DNA from: JBFLYO01 sp040756745
Lineage (GTDB): Bacteria > Bacteroidota > Ignavibacteria > UBA10030 > UBA6906
Direction: 5' to 3'
DNA length: 64,000 nt
Assembly: GCA_040756745.1 (NCBI GenBank)
Contig: JBFLYO010000012.1
Location: 34,650 to 98,649, forward strand
This document shows, one piece after another, positions 36,566 through 45,948 of the stretch (position 1 is its first letter; each line of letters begins with the position of its first letter). The position numbers were made by a program, and so were the translations under genes. Under the pieces are notes generated by a model that saw nothing but the letters and a program-made list of their open reading frames with translations, did not search any database and was not told the origin of the DNA.

Positions 36566-38785
36566 GTGCCCGGCCTTCCCTTCCCCGCATCAGTTCTCTT
36601 TCCCGTCCGGCATCCACACCGGCGAGTCGTGCTGAGCCTGTTCACGGTGAATCTCCTCTGGCTGCAGGCCACATTCGGCCAGCGACTCTTCAGCACGTTC
36701 GGTCCGGTGGCAGAACACCGACTCGGCTTCACACCGGCCGGTCTGGCGCTCCGCACCTCGGCGAGCGTTCCGCGTCCCGAGATCGCCGTCCTCTCCCAGG
36801 AACCAGCCTCCTTGTCCCTGTACGCACTGAGCGATTCAGGAACAATCGCGCGGTCGCTCACTTCTCCCCTCCAGGTGTCGTACACCGGACTCATCTCCGC
36901 CGACCTGAACCGCGACCGTGAGCCCGAATTCATATCCATCGCCAGCAACGCTCCCGCTGTCGGCGTCTTTCAGCGACGTGGAGGGAAATACACCGAGCGC
37001 CGCTTCGAAACCACCTCGCGGCCGCAGCACGTCGCGATCGCCGACATTAACACCGATGGCAGGGCGGATCTGTTGCTGTTCGGAAAAGGGATGGGGGGTG
37101 TCGCGACGCTCCTCGGGGACCGCGAGCAGGGGTTTCTCCCGGGTCCCGTCCTCTTCCCCGACATTTCTGTCAGCGCACTGCAGGCGCTCGACGTCAACGG
37201 TGACGGGATTCTGGACATCATCCTTTGCAACTGGCTTTCGAATCAGCTCGTGCTGTTCTACGGCATAAGCCGGATGGTGTTCTCTGAACAGGTGTCAGTA
37301 GACCTGCCCGGGGAACCCGATGCCCTTGCCTGTACGTGGCTCGTCGGCCGACGACGTCTCGGGATTGCCGCGACCATTCATGCGGACAGCAAGGTCGTCT
37401 TCCTTCGTGGAACGCCCGATGGCGAGTTCACCATCGCCCAGATTGTTTCCATTCCCGGTCATCCCGTCGGAGTAACCTTCGCCACCGTCGATGACGACGC
37501 CTTCCCTGATCTTGTAGTCCCTGCCGATGAGGGAACAGCGGTAGCAAGGGGGACGGAGCGCCTCGATTTCTCACCTCCGGCGCTCCTGGGCCCGGGGGCT
37601 TCGCCGACGGGGTGGTGGGTCGCAGACCTGGATGCCGACAGGAGACCGGAGCTTATCGCAGCGGAGGGTCAATCCGGGCGGCTCGTAGTTCTCGGTAACG
37701 GATCACATCGAGGGAAGACGGCCTGGCCCCCCACGTATGCCGTCGGAAAACGCCCACGAGGAGTGGCGGTTGAGGACCTGGACGGCGACGGACGATTCGA
37801 CATTGCGGTTGCGAACGCAGGCTCCTCGAGCGTCTCTTTCCTGATGAATGCCGGCAAAGGAACCTTCCGGGGACAATTCTCACTCCCGGTCCCTCAGGCG
37901 CCGGTGTCGATCACGTCAGGCGAGTCTCGTTCCGCAGCCACTCACGTTCTCGTCAGCTCCCATCCGTCGGTGGAGACCATCGGTGTGGTCAGATGGGGGA
38001 GTGACGTGACGGCGGCCTCGATATTCGCCATCCCAACCGGGCCGCGACCTCATGTCCTTTATGCCTGGCAGGATTCCTCATCCTTGCGCATCCTTGTGCG
38101 ATACCTTCCCCTGCGTTCAGAACCGGTGTCGCTCTCGCTCTTCGAGCAGATCAGCGGAAAACAGTTTCTGGAGCACAGTCTGCAGGCGAGCCTGCCTGAG
38201 AGGATCTCTGCGGCTACAGTTGGCCGGATCGGTGCCACTTCATACAGCATAGCGATCGCGAGCCATGAGAAATCAACCCGGCAAACGTCTCTTGTGCTGG
38301 CTTACGCAGACCGGTCGCTGACGCTTGGCCCCCTGCACCAGATTCTTTCATTTGCGGATTCGGCGTCTGCGACGCGGGGAATAGCGACGGCATCCTTGTC
38401 CCGTCCTGGATCCAGGGATTTCCTCCTCTTTCTCGGGAAGCCGTCCAATGCCATCGGTGTGGCGTATGAAAGCGCTCCGGGCTCATACCGGGATACGCTG
38501 GAATGGATACGCAACGTGCGGGCGGATGGCGAGGATCATATCGTCGCCCTCGATGTTGATGGAGACGGCTGGCCAGACCTCACGGTGCGCAATGGCGTTA
38601 CGGACGAGATTGTGACGTTTTATGGAGGACCCGGGGGATTCGGACCTGGCGAGAGCGTGTGCAATGCCCTTGGGGTCGACTCGTTCGCCATCGCGCCGCT
38701 CATCGACCCCCGCAGGAAGGACCTCGTGCTCACCAGGCCTGCGGATGGCACGATTTCCCTCAAATTCCACCCATTCCGGCGGTGA
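36566..38785 (+). CDS. FG-GAP/VCBS-repeat exported protein
   Basis: A 739-residue protein with a possible signal peptide (VVLSLFTVNLLWLQATFG, about 22-39) and at least five Ca2+-binding-like loops: DINTDGRAD, DVNGDGILD, DLDADRRPE, DLDGDGRFD and DVDGDGWPD. Such FG-GAP/VCBS repeats form beta-propellers, here extracellular or periplasmic. GTG 36566 follows AGGAGGA at 36548-36554. It precedes the secreted metalloprotease by two bases, so the two are coexpressed and may act together outside the cell. No catalytic domain is visible. Confidence 0.82.
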   Translation: MPGLPFPASVLFPVRHPHRRVVLSLFTVNLLWLQATFGQRLFSTFGPVAEHRLGFTPAGLALRTSASVPRPEIAVLSQEPASLSLYALSDSGTIARSLTSPLQVSYTGLISADLNRDREPEFISIASNAPAVGVFQRRGGKYTERRFETTSRPQHVAIADINTDGRADLLLFGKGMGGVATLLGDREQGFLPGPVLFPDISVSALQALDVNGDGILDIILCNWLSNQLVLFYGISRMVFSEQVSVDLPGEPDALACTWLVGRRRLGIAATIHADSKVVFLRGTPDGEFTIAQIVSIPGHPVGVTFATVDDDAFPDLVVPADEGTAVARGTERLDFSPPALLGPGASPTGWWVADLDADRRPELIAAEGQSGRLVVLGNGSHRGKTAWPPTYAVGKRPRGVAVEDLDGDGRFDIAVANAGSSSVSFLMNAGKGTFRGQFSLPVPQAPVSITSGESRSAATHVLVSSHPSVETIGVVRWGSDVTAASIFAIPTGPRPHVLYAWQDSSSLRILVRYLPLRSEPVSLSLFEQISGKQFLEHSLQASLPERISAATVGRIGATSYSIAIASHEKSTRQTSLVLAYADRSLTLGPLHQILSFADSASATRGIATASLSRPGSRDFLLFLGKPSNAIGVAYESAPGSYRDTLEWIRNVRADGEDHIVALDVDGDGWPDLTVRNGVTDEIVTFYGGPGGFGPGESVCNALGVDSFAIAPLIDPRRKDLVLTRPADGTISLKFHPFRR

Positions 38786-38787
38786 CG

Positions 38788-40458
38788 ATGCGAACATCAA
38801 CGGCATTCACGCTCTTCCTCGTGCTCCTCCTGCCGACGGTGGCATCAATCGATGGGCGGGCCCAGGGTCTTCCGTTGCCCTCCGGAGTGTACGCTCAGAG
38901 CGCTGCAACACTCGCCGGCCGCGCAGGATACACTGCGAATGAACCGATCAAGTGCGGCCTTGCCATCACTGCGGCAGCGGAGCGCGATCGCCCCTCTCTC
39001 TCCTCGGCGGAAGCAGAGGCCCTCCGTGTCCTTGATACTCGACCTCTCCATCAGACAAGTGTGCTGTCTAATGGATTCCGGATCCACTTCGACACCACTG
39101 GCGCGAACGCACCTGCCCTGCTCAATGACCAGCATCAACGGATTCCCGGGACTTCATATGCATACGTCGATTCTGTTGCCTCTATGTTGGCCTACGTAGC
39201 GGCGTACGAATCGTCTGTCCTGGGATTCCTCGCGCCTCCGCCGGACGATACGCTCGGGGGCGGGCCGGAATACGACATTTACATTGAGGAGCTCGGCAAT
39301 CTCTATGGCCTCACGACGCCCGATCGCGCAACGGCAGAAGGAGAGACATCGCCGACCTTCATCGTGATAGACAACGATTTCATCTTTGTCTTTCCGGACA
39401 GTCTGAAAGGACTCCCTGGACTGCGCGTGACGCTTGCGCACGAGTATCATCATGCCATCCAGATCGGCAGGTATGGGTACCGAATCAACGATCTCTGGTA
39501 TCATGAGATCACCTCCGTGTGGATGGAGGACGTGGTCTACACTGGGGTGAACGACTATTACAGCTACCTTCGATCCTTCGACAGCCAATTCCGCACCCCG
39601 GAAGTCCCGCTGACGTCGAACGACTACATCATGTACAGCCGGGGAATCTGGGGGCAGTATTTTTCCAAGCAGTACGGCAGCAACGCCATGTTGCTCACCT
39701 GGCAGGGGATCGGGGCATCGCCTCCGGTCACGGCAATCGACAATGTCCTGCATGCCTACTTTCAATCGAACCTCCGGGCGGCATTCGCTCAGTGGTGTCT
39801 TTGGAATCATTTCACCGGGCCGCGCGCGGATCCCGTGCTCTACTATCCTGAGGGTGCACATTTCCCCTCCATGGTGAAGCTGCAATACGATTTGACGGTC
39901 TCGCCTCGCCAGATTTCGTCGAACGTCGGATGCCTCGGCAGCCGATACTTCGTGATCGGAGCGGGCACTGATACGCTTTCCGTGATCGTTGTGTACACGG
40001 GTACCGGGTGCACGCTGCCCGGTCCCACGATTCCTTTCACGTTGTACGTCGCCCGCTCAAGACTCGATGACGCGTACAATGGGGCCTCCGGGGGATTCTT
40101 CATCAAACTCTCCGCGTCTGATCCAACACAATGGGTACTGTGGGACGCTGCAACCAAGGGGCCCGTCGGTCCGACAGTCGTCGAAGGGGGTTCGTTCCCA
40201 AACCCCTTCCGACCCGGAGCGGGGCAGGTGGTGTATTTCCCCTCAGTTATGACCGCGGCCACGGTGTCGGTCTACACCACGGACATGGAGCTTGTATATT
40301 CCGGGTACCAGAGTTCGCAGACCTATCTCGGGCGCCGGGTCTTCACCTGGAACGGGGCGTCGCATAGCGGGGAGATTGCCCCCACGGGGATCTACGTGTT
40401 CGTTCTGCAGGGAGGGGAGAAGACCGTGACGGGGAAATTTGCACTGGTGCGACAATGA
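38788..40458 (+). CDS. Secreted zinc metalloprotease with FlgD/T9SS-like C-terminal domain
   Basis: A 556-residue exported protein, MXAN_6640-like putative metalloprotease. The signal peptide (TAFTLFLVLLLPTVASIDGRA) is followed by a protease domain with HEYHH (H218-E219-H222) and a downstream HEITSVWMEDVVY providing a likely third ligand. The C-terminal ~90 residues start GGSFPNPFRPG and end YVFVLQGGEKTVTGKF, the FlgD-Ig-like fold used as type IX secretion signal in Bacteroidota. The start at 38788 was chosen because an upstream open frame only overlaps the previous gene. ccmA overlaps its stop by four bases. Confidence 0.85.
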   Translation: MRTSTAFTLFLVLLLPTVASIDGRAQGLPLPSGVYAQSAATLAGRAGYTANEPIKCGLAITAAAERDRPSLSSAEAEALRVLDTRPLHQTSVLSNGFRIHFDTTGANAPALLNDQHQRIPGTSYAYVDSVASMLAYVAAYESSVLGFLAPPPDDTLGGGPEYDIYIEELGNLYGLTTPDRATAEGETSPTFIVIDNDFIFVFPDSLKGLPGLRVTLAHEYHHAIQIGRYGYRINDLWYHEITSVWMEDVVYTGVNDYYSYLRSFDSQFRTPEVPLTSNDYIMYSRGIWGQYFSKQYGSNAMLLTWQGIGASPPVTAIDNVLHAYFQSNLRAAFAQWCLWNHFTGPRADPVLYYPEGAHFPSMVKLQYDLTVSPRQISSNVGCLGSRYFVIGAGTDTLSVIVVYTGTGCTLPGPTIPFTLYVARSRLDDAYNGASGGFFIKLSASDPTQWVLWDAATKGPVGPTVVEGGSFPNPFRPGAGQVVYFPSVMTAATVSVYTTDMELVYSGYQSSQTYLGRRVFTWNGASHSGEIAPTGIYVFVLQGGEKTVTGKFALVRQ

Positions 40459-41090
40459 ACGGACCGATCCGCATGAGAGGCGAGGGTCTGGCGAAGGTGT
40501 TCAATCGGAGGACGATCTTCTCCGGCATTTCGTTCTCGATCTCCGCCGGCGCGACCCTGCTGATCACGGGGAGGAATGGATCGGGGAAATCAACCCTCGT
40601 AAAAATCATCAGCAATGTCCTTACACCGAGCGCAGGGACGGTGACCATGGACGAGGGCGGCCACCTGCTGGAGGGGCACTGGCCTGACCATGTCGGCATG
40701 GTGTCCCCGTACTTGCAGGTGTTCGAAGAGTTCAGCGCCCTGGAGAATCTTCACATCGCGGCGGGTGTGCGCGGGCTGACGTTTGAGCCGGAGCGCGCAG
40801 AAGCGCTACTTGCACGCGTTTCGCTCTTCCCTCGACGCAACGACCCGGTGCGCACCTTTTCCTCGGGAATGAAGCAACGTGTCAAGTATGCCTTTGCAAT
40901 GCTCCACCGGCCCCCGGTCTTGATCCTGGACGAACCGATGTCCAACCTCGATGCGGAAGGGACCGGGATTGTCCGGCAGATCATGGAGGAACAAAACCGG
41001 GAAGGGTTGCTCATCGTCGCCACCAACGACCTCACTGACATCGGCCACTTTGACGTTCGAATCGATCTGAATGACGCCCGCGCAAAGTAA
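40455..41090 (+). CDS. ccmA: Heme exporter ATPase
   Basis: ATP-binding subunit of the CcmABCD complex of cytochrome c maturation. The 211-residue protein has Walker A GRNGSGKST, a signature region read FSSGMKQR (in place of LSGGQ), Walker B PVLILDEPMSNLD and a short C-terminus. The degenerate signature is a feature of CcmA. It overlaps the metalloprotease by four bases and ccmB by twenty, showing one operon. Confidence 0.9.
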   Translation: MNGPIRMRGEGLAKVFNRRTIFSGISFSISAGATLLITGRNGSGKSTLVKIISNVLTPSAGTVTMDEGGHLLEGHWPDHVGMVSPYLQVFEEFSALENLHIAAGVRGLTFEPERAEALLARVSLFPRRNDPVRTFSSGMKQRVKYAFAMLHRPPVLILDEPMSNLDAEGTGIVRQIMEEQNREGLLIVATNDLTDIGHFDVRIDLNDARAK

Positions 41091-41766
41091 TGCCCGGAGA
41101 TTCCTGCGGTCTGTGGCTGCGGTCTTCCTGAAGGACTGGCGATCGGAGCTCAGAACACGCTACGCGATCAGTGCTCTGTTGATGTTCGTCGTGACGACGA
41201 TCGCCATCATTCTGTTCTCCCTCGGGAGCGAGGGGGCGCCGGCAGACGTGCTTTCAGGCATGCTTTGGGTGGTGATTTTCTTCGGGGCGATGTCGGGGCT
41301 CTCCCGGACATTTGTCATGGAAGAGGAGCGCGGCACGACGCTCACGCTACAATTGCTGGCGACTCCCGCTGCCATCTTCTTCGGTAAGCTCCTATTCAAC
41401 CTGGTCCTGGTCTTCGCCCTCAATGCCGTAACCGTGTTGTTGTACGCCGGTTTGATCGCCGGGTTCACGATCAGGAACGTCCCTGCGTTCCTCGTTACAA
41501 CTGTCCTCGGGAGCATCGGCTTCGCGGCGGCAGCGACGATCATTGCAGCGATTATCGCCCGGGCGAATACGAGGGGAACCCTGTACCCCGTGCTCACGTT
41601 CCCCATATTGTTGCCCCTCCTCCTGACTGTGATCAACGCCACACGCCTTGCCTCAGAGGGAGCGTTTATTGAGGAGGCGTATGGTGAATTTCAGATTCTG
41701 GTTTCGTATATTGTCGTGATTGTTGTAATTTCCTACATGCTCTTTGAGTATATCTGGAAAGACTGA
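41071..41766 (+). CDS. ccmB: Heme exporter permease
   Basis: A 231-residue inner-membrane protein with six predicted TM segments (YAISALLMFVVTTIAIIL, MLWVVIFFGAMSGL, LLFNLVLVFALNAVTVLL, LVTTVLGSIGFAAAATII, YPVLTFPILLPLLLTV, ILVSYIVVIVVISYML). Motif LQLLATP and the FMEEERG-like stretch (FVMEEERGTTLTLQLL) are typical of CcmB. It overlaps ccmA by 20 bases, and ccmC follows after three. Confidence 0.9.
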   Translation: MTPAQSNARRFLRSVAAVFLKDWRSELRTRYAISALLMFVVTTIAIILFSLGSEGAPADVLSGMLWVVIFFGAMSGLSRTFVMEEERGTTLTLQLLATPAAIFFGKLLFNLVLVFALNAVTVLLYAGLIAGFTIRNVPAFLVTTVLGSIGFAAAATIIAAIIARANTRGTLYPVLTFPILLPLLLTVINATRLASEGAFIEEAYGEFQILVSYIVVIVVISYMLFEYIWKD

Positions 41767-41769
41767 TCT

Positions 41770-42468
41770 ATGGCGGCAAAAGTGACCCTGGGGGTGCTGT
41801 TGACGTTCGTCGTCATTGCGGGGCTCGGACTCCCGATGTCCCCCGCGCCGCAGGCATGGTATGAACTGCCGGTCGTTCCAGGACTCGAAGACAAGGCCCG
41901 CATTATCTTCTTCCATGTGCCCACGGCATGGCTCAGCGTCATCGCGTTTCTCACCAGCATGGTGTTCGCCATACGGTATCTGCGGACAAAGGATATCATG
42001 CACGACGTCAGGTCATCTGCGGCGGCCGGGCTTGGCCTGCTCTTCTGCATCCTGGCGACGCTGACGGGAGCGATCTGGGCCAAATTCAACTGGGGCTCAT
42101 ACTGGAACTGGGATCCACGTGAGACATCGATCTTCGTCCTCCTCTTGATCTACGGGGCATATTTCTCCCTTCGCTCCGCAGTCGAGGGAGAAGAAAAACG
42201 CGCCACCCTCTCCTCGGTGTATTCCATCATTGCGGCCGTGACCGTCCCCTTCTTCATCTTCATCATGCCGCGGATCATGACGGGACTGCATCCGGGGGCG
42301 AAGGGGGATCCCGACGGCGCGGGTCCGGTCATCGAATTCAAAATGTCCCCCAACATGCGGGTGATCTTCTTCACATCGCTCATCGCGTTCACGCTTCTGT
42401 TCTACTGGATGTTCACCCTTCGGGTCCGGACCGCACGGCTCGAATCTCAACACGAACCGAGAGGATAA
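41770..42468 (+). CDS. ccmC: Heme handling protein CcmC
   Basis: A 232-residue membrane protein of the CcmC/CcsA heme-handling family that helps load heme onto CcmE. It carries the tryptophan-rich WWD motif WGSYWNWDPRETS facing the periplasm, flanking histidines (FFHVPTAWLS) and six TM segments. It starts three bases after ccmB. Confidence 0.93.
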   Translation: MAAKVTLGVLLTFVVIAGLGLPMSPAPQAWYELPVVPGLEDKARIIFFHVPTAWLSVIAFLTSMVFAIRYLRTKDIMHDVRSSAAAGLGLLFCILATLTGAIWAKFNWGSYWNWDPRETSIFVLLLIYGAYFSLRSAVEGEEKRATLSSVYSIIAAVTVPFFIFIMPRIMTGLHPGAKGDPDGAGPVIEFKMSPNMRVIFFTSLIAFTLLFYWMFTLRVRTARLESQHEPRG

Positions 42469-42471
42469 TCT

Positions 42472-42603
42472 GTGGAATTTCTCGCCCAGCACCAGCTCTA
42501 CATCGTCATGGGTATCGTCCTGGCCATCTGGCTGGGCCTGTACGTGTATTTGTTCCGGCTTGACAGCCGGGTGAAGAAACTCGAAGAAGCGGCAAGAAAA
42601 TAA
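42472..42603 (+). CDS. ccmD: CcmD small membrane protein
   Basis: A 43-residue product from GTG 42472 to TAA 42601-42603. One membrane segment (YIVMGIVLAIWLGLYVYLF) is followed by a basic/acidic tail (RLDSRVKKLEEAARK), the CcmD pattern: N-terminus outside, tail in the cytoplasm. GAGAGGA precedes the GTG. CcmD stabilises CcmC/CcmE and release of holo-CcmE. Its position between ccmC and ccmE confirms the call. Confidence 0.85.
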   Translation: MEFLAQHQLYIVMGIVLAIWLGLYVYLFRLDSRVKKLEEAARK

Positions 42604-42628
42604 CTCGCAGCAGGGAAGGAGATCCGGC

Positions 42629-43021
42629 ATGAAGCCAAAAATCGTCATCGGCGGGGTGATCGTCGTCCTGTTCATTATCTTCGGCTCGTACTCGTTCATG
42701 GAAAGCAATGTGGAGTACACAGACATTGCGGGAGCCATGAAGAAGCACAAAAAAGTTCAGCTGAAGGGCGAATGGAACAAAGAGAAAGAAGCGTCGTTTG
42801 ACCCCGTGAAGAGCCAGTTCACCTTCTGGCTCGTCGATGAGAGCGGCAAGGAGTGCAAGGTCGTGCTGGACGGCGCCGCGCCGAACAACTTCGAACTTGC
42901 CACGAGCGTTGTCGCCAAAGGAAGATTTACCGACGAAGGGTATTTCCACGCGACGGAAGTCCTCACAAAGTGCCCGTCGAAATACGAAGCACAACCGTCC
43001 GAGCTGAATAAGACGAGCTGA
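42629..43021 (+). CDS. ccmE: CcmE heme chaperone, CXXXY variant
   Basis: Periplasmic heme chaperone, 130 residues, with an N-terminal membrane anchor (IVIGGVIVVLFIIFG) and the OB-fold. The usual heme-binding HXXXY is replaced: the sequence reads LTKCPSKY, giving C115 and Y119 (CXXXY). This variant is known from archaea and some deltaproteobacteria (system I*), where Cys replaces the covalent-heme His and CcmH is missing. AAGGAG precedes ATG 42629. Confidence 0.9.
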   Translation: MKPKIVIGGVIVVLFIIFGSYSFMESNVEYTDIAGAMKKHKKVQLKGEWNKEKEASFDPVKSQFTFWLVDESGKECKVVLDGAAPNNFELATSVVAKGRFTDEGYFHATEVLTKCPSKYEAQPSELNKTS

Positions 43022-43079
43022 GGGGGCTCGCAACGCGCCGGCCGACCGGCAAGTACGTTCTTTTCCATGGGGGTGTGAT

Positions 43080-45374
43080 ATGATCGGTGGCATTCTGGTC
43101 AAGATTGCATTTGTGACCTGCCTGATCTCGGTGGTGAGCTATTACCTGAACCACCGGAAGGGGAGCGCATCATTGCTGAAGGCGGGACGGACCTTCTACC
43201 TCCTCACCGTCGCTACGGTCATTTCGACCTCCGCAGTATTCCTGTACCTGATTCTGACGCATCAGTTCCAGTACACCTACGTCTGGAGCTACAGTTCCCG
43301 CGAACTTCCCACCCCGCTGCTCATCTCCACCTTCTATGCCGGACAGGAGGGGAGCTTCATGCTCTGGACCCTCTTCACCAGCATCATCGGGGTGTTTCTC
43401 CTGAGGCACTCGTCGCGCAAAGGGTACGAGCCGGAGGTCATGTCGGTCTTCGGGCTGATCGACCTTTCGCTCCTCCTGATGCTGATCGTCAAGAACCCAT
43501 TCCTCTTTGTGTGGGAAAGCTGGCCCGGCCAGGTGGCGGCCGGTTTCGCCCCGGCGAACGGGCGCGGCCTGAATCCCCTCCTCCAGAACTACTGGATGGT
43601 GATCCATCCGCAGGTCCTCTTCAGCGGCTTCTCCTCAATGGGAGTGCCGTACGCATACGCAGTCGCCGCGATGATGAAGCGCGACTACACGAACTGGATT
43701 AAGCCCGCGACCCCGTGGCTCGTGTTCGGCGCGCTGATCCTCGGGACCGGGATCATGATGGGAGGGTTCTGGGCATACGAAACGCTCGGTTGGGGGGGAT
43801 ACTGGGGATGGGATCCGGTCGAGAATTCTTCCCTGGTACCGTGGTTGTTCTCCATCGCCGCCATCCACACCATCCTTTCCCAGCGGAAGACCGGCGGGTT
43901 CGCGAAGACCAACCTCGCCCTGGCCATGCTCTGCTTCCTGATGGTGCTCTATTCGACGTTCCTCACGCGGAGCGGCGTGCTCGGCGACACCTCCGTCCAT
44001 TCCTTCGTCGATCCCGGGATGTGGGCCTACTGGCTGCTCATCGGGATGATAACGACATTCTCCGTGATCGGCGGAGTGATGTTGTTCCGGCGCCGGAAGG
44101 AAATCCCCCTCCCCGCAGTGCGGCATGACTATTATTCGCGCGAGTTTGCTCTCTTCCTCGGCTCGTCAGCCATCGTCGCCGCGGCAGTCTTCATCATTGT
44201 CGGAACCTCCTCGCCCATCATCACAGAGCTTCTGCACGGCAAGAAGAGTGCGGTGGATATCTCCTATTACGTCACAACAACACTCCCGCTGGGAATTCTG
44301 ATCGGCCTCCTCGCCGGCGTGGGACAACTCCTCTGGTGGACACGTTCCGACAGGAAAGAACTCCTCAGGACTCTGCGGACGCCTGCCATTGCAGCGGCGG
44401 GACTCACGGCCATCGTAACGGCATTTATCATCCGGGAATTTCTCGTCGCCCTCTTTGTGTTCGGCGCGGCATTTGCTTTGCTCGCCAACATCCAGGTTGC
44501 GCTTCGCATCTTCAAGGGAAACCCGAAATACGCCGGCGGCTCCGTGGCGCACATCGGCCTTGCCGTCATGTTCGTCGGCTTCGTCGCGTCCTCCAAATTC
44601 GACGAGAAACAGACTATCTCTCTCGCCCAGGGCCGACCGATGGAGTGCATGGGGTACACGCTGACCTACACGGGATACCGACCTGTGGATGGGGAGAAAT
44701 ATGCCTTCCAGGTCAACGTCGAACGGAACGGCCAGCAGTATGCCGTTGCTCCCATCATGTACTACAGCTCCTACAATGACGGGCTTATGCGAAACCCGGA
44801 CATCGCCAACCTGATCACGAAGGACTTCTATCTTGCGCCGCTCTCCCTCGAGCAGAACAACGGCGATGCGGCCAGCGTGGTAAAGGTGCAGCTGAAGAGG
44901 GGGGAGACGAGGGCTGTGGGCAGTGTAGAGCTTACGTTTGTTGATTTCGACTTCCCCGTTATGCAAAAAGCCGCGATGCTGGAAGGGAAGGACGTCCGCA
45001 TTGGCGCAGTACTGAAAGTGAAGGGAAAGAAGGGCAAACCGGTCACCGTCACGCCGGCGAAGCTCATGAAGAACGGTGAGTCAAAGGATGAACCGGCCGT
45101 CTTCGAGGGAAAATACGAATTTGTCATTTCGGCCATGATGCCCGACCGGGAGGCGAAGGAAAACTCCCGCGTGGAGATCGGCGTCCGTGATCTCAGCCGT
45201 TCCGCATCCGCTTCCAGTGCGCAGGGAGACGTCCTGGTTGCGGAAGCAAGCGTGAAACCGTTCATCAATCTTGTCTGGAGCGGGGTCATCATCCTGCTGG
45301 TCGGCTTTCTGGTGACAACCGTGCGGCGTGCTCAGGAGGCGTCACTCAAACGTGCCTCACAGGCCCAGGAATAG
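43080..45374 (+). CDS. ccmF: CcmF heme lyase
   Basis: Attaches heme to apocytochrome c at the periplasmic face. The 764-residue membrane protein carries the WWD motif WGGYWGWDPVENSS, the HPQVLFSGF (His) region and about 13-15 TM segments, followed by a C-terminal periplasmic part. It ends with a terminator (45398-45423), so the ccm operon has neither ccmG nor ccmH here; in this system CcmF would act with them encoded elsewhere or without them. Confidence 0.93.
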   Translation: MIGGILVKIAFVTCLISVVSYYLNHRKGSASLLKAGRTFYLLTVATVISTSAVFLYLILTHQFQYTYVWSYSSRELPTPLLISTFYAGQEGSFMLWTLFTSIIGVFLLRHSSRKGYEPEVMSVFGLIDLSLLLMLIVKNPFLFVWESWPGQVAAGFAPANGRGLNPLLQNYWMVIHPQVLFSGFSSMGVPYAYAVAAMMKRDYTNWIKPATPWLVFGALILGTGIMMGGFWAYETLGWGGYWGWDPVENSSLVPWLFSIAAIHTILSQRKTGGFAKTNLALAMLCFLMVLYSTFLTRSGVLGDTSVHSFVDPGMWAYWLLIGMITTFSVIGGVMLFRRRKEIPLPAVRHDYYSREFALFLGSSAIVAAAVFIIVGTSSPIITELLHGKKSAVDISYYVTTTLPLGILIGLLAGVGQLLWWTRSDRKELLRTLRTPAIAAAGLTAIVTAFIIREFLVALFVFGAAFALLANIQVALRIFKGNPKYAGGSVAHIGLAVMFVGFVASSKFDEKQTISLAQGRPMECMGYTLTYTGYRPVDGEKYAFQVNVERNGQQYAVAPIMYYSSYNDGLMRNPDIANLITKDFYLAPLSLEQNNGDAASVVKVQLKRGETRAVGSVELTFVDFDFPVMQKAAMLEGKDVRIGAVLKVKGKKGKPVTVTPAKLMKNGESKDEPAVFEGKYEFVISAMMPDREAKENSRVEIGVRDLSRSASASSAQGDVLVAEASVKPFINLVWSGVIILLVGFLVTTVRRAQEASLKRASQAQE

Positions 45375-45397
45375 AGACGACGGACGTCAACACAAGG

Positions 45398-45423
45398 AAC
45401 CCGGCGTGAAGGCCGGGTTTTTT
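45398..45423 (+). terminator. Rho-independent terminator after ccmF
   Basis: AACCCGGC (45398-45405), six-base loop, GCCGGGTT (45412-45419) and six T (45418-45423). It ends the long plus-strand run of genes. Confidence 0.92.
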
Positions 45424-45487
45424 GTTGCTCCGCGCAGGAGCCGTCGAGGCCCCGCGATGCGACCGGTGGCAGGGCTGGGATTCGATT

Positions 45488-45946
45488 CTACAGGGGCAAT
45501 CGGACGGGCTGGGCCTCCTGCGTGACGGTAGTGATGCCGACGCCGAAGCGGTACACGATCTCTCCGCCGAACCAGGCGGTTCCCCAGAGGAAGAATGCGC
45601 CAACGGCAAGAAGCAGGAGATAGACAAGGGCGCTCCGGTCCGGGATTCGGCTGCGATTCGCGATCCTCCAGAGGAGGAGCACTGCAAAGACCGCCGATGC
45701 GATAAAGGCAAGCTGTTCGTGCGTATCGACGTATGGGCGGGCTGCTCCGCCGATGGTCACTGACCGCTCGGCAGCAAGTCCGCTCAGAACTGCCGCAGCC
45801 AGGCCGAGCGTCCCTGTGAGCTGGTTCCACCATCCTACGCGCGAGAGCACCTCGCTCTTTGCAAGCTTCGCCGCAAGCTCAAACAGCACGGCAAGCGTCA
45901 GCAGTGCGATGGGAAAATGGACAAGGACGGGGTGGGGATTCGGCAT
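45488..45946 (-). CDS. DUF2231 membrane protein
   Basis: A 152-residue membrane protein starting MPNPHPVLVHFPIALLTLAVLFE, the DUF2231 signature (HPxxVHFPIAL), with four membrane segments and histidines in the first and third. Related proteins carry heme b or act with cytochromes, but function is not established. It follows bshB1 by two bases on the same strand, so the two share a transcript, though no functional link is known. Confidence 0.85.
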   Translation of the reverse strand: MPNPHPVLVHFPIALLTLAVLFELAAKLAKSEVLSRVGWWNQLTGTLGLAAAVLSGLAAERSVTIGGAARPYVDTHEQLAFIASAVFAVLLLWRIANRSRIPDRSALVYLLLLAVGAFFLWGTAWFGGEIVYRFGVGITTVTQEAQPVRLPL

Positions 45947-45948
45947 CG

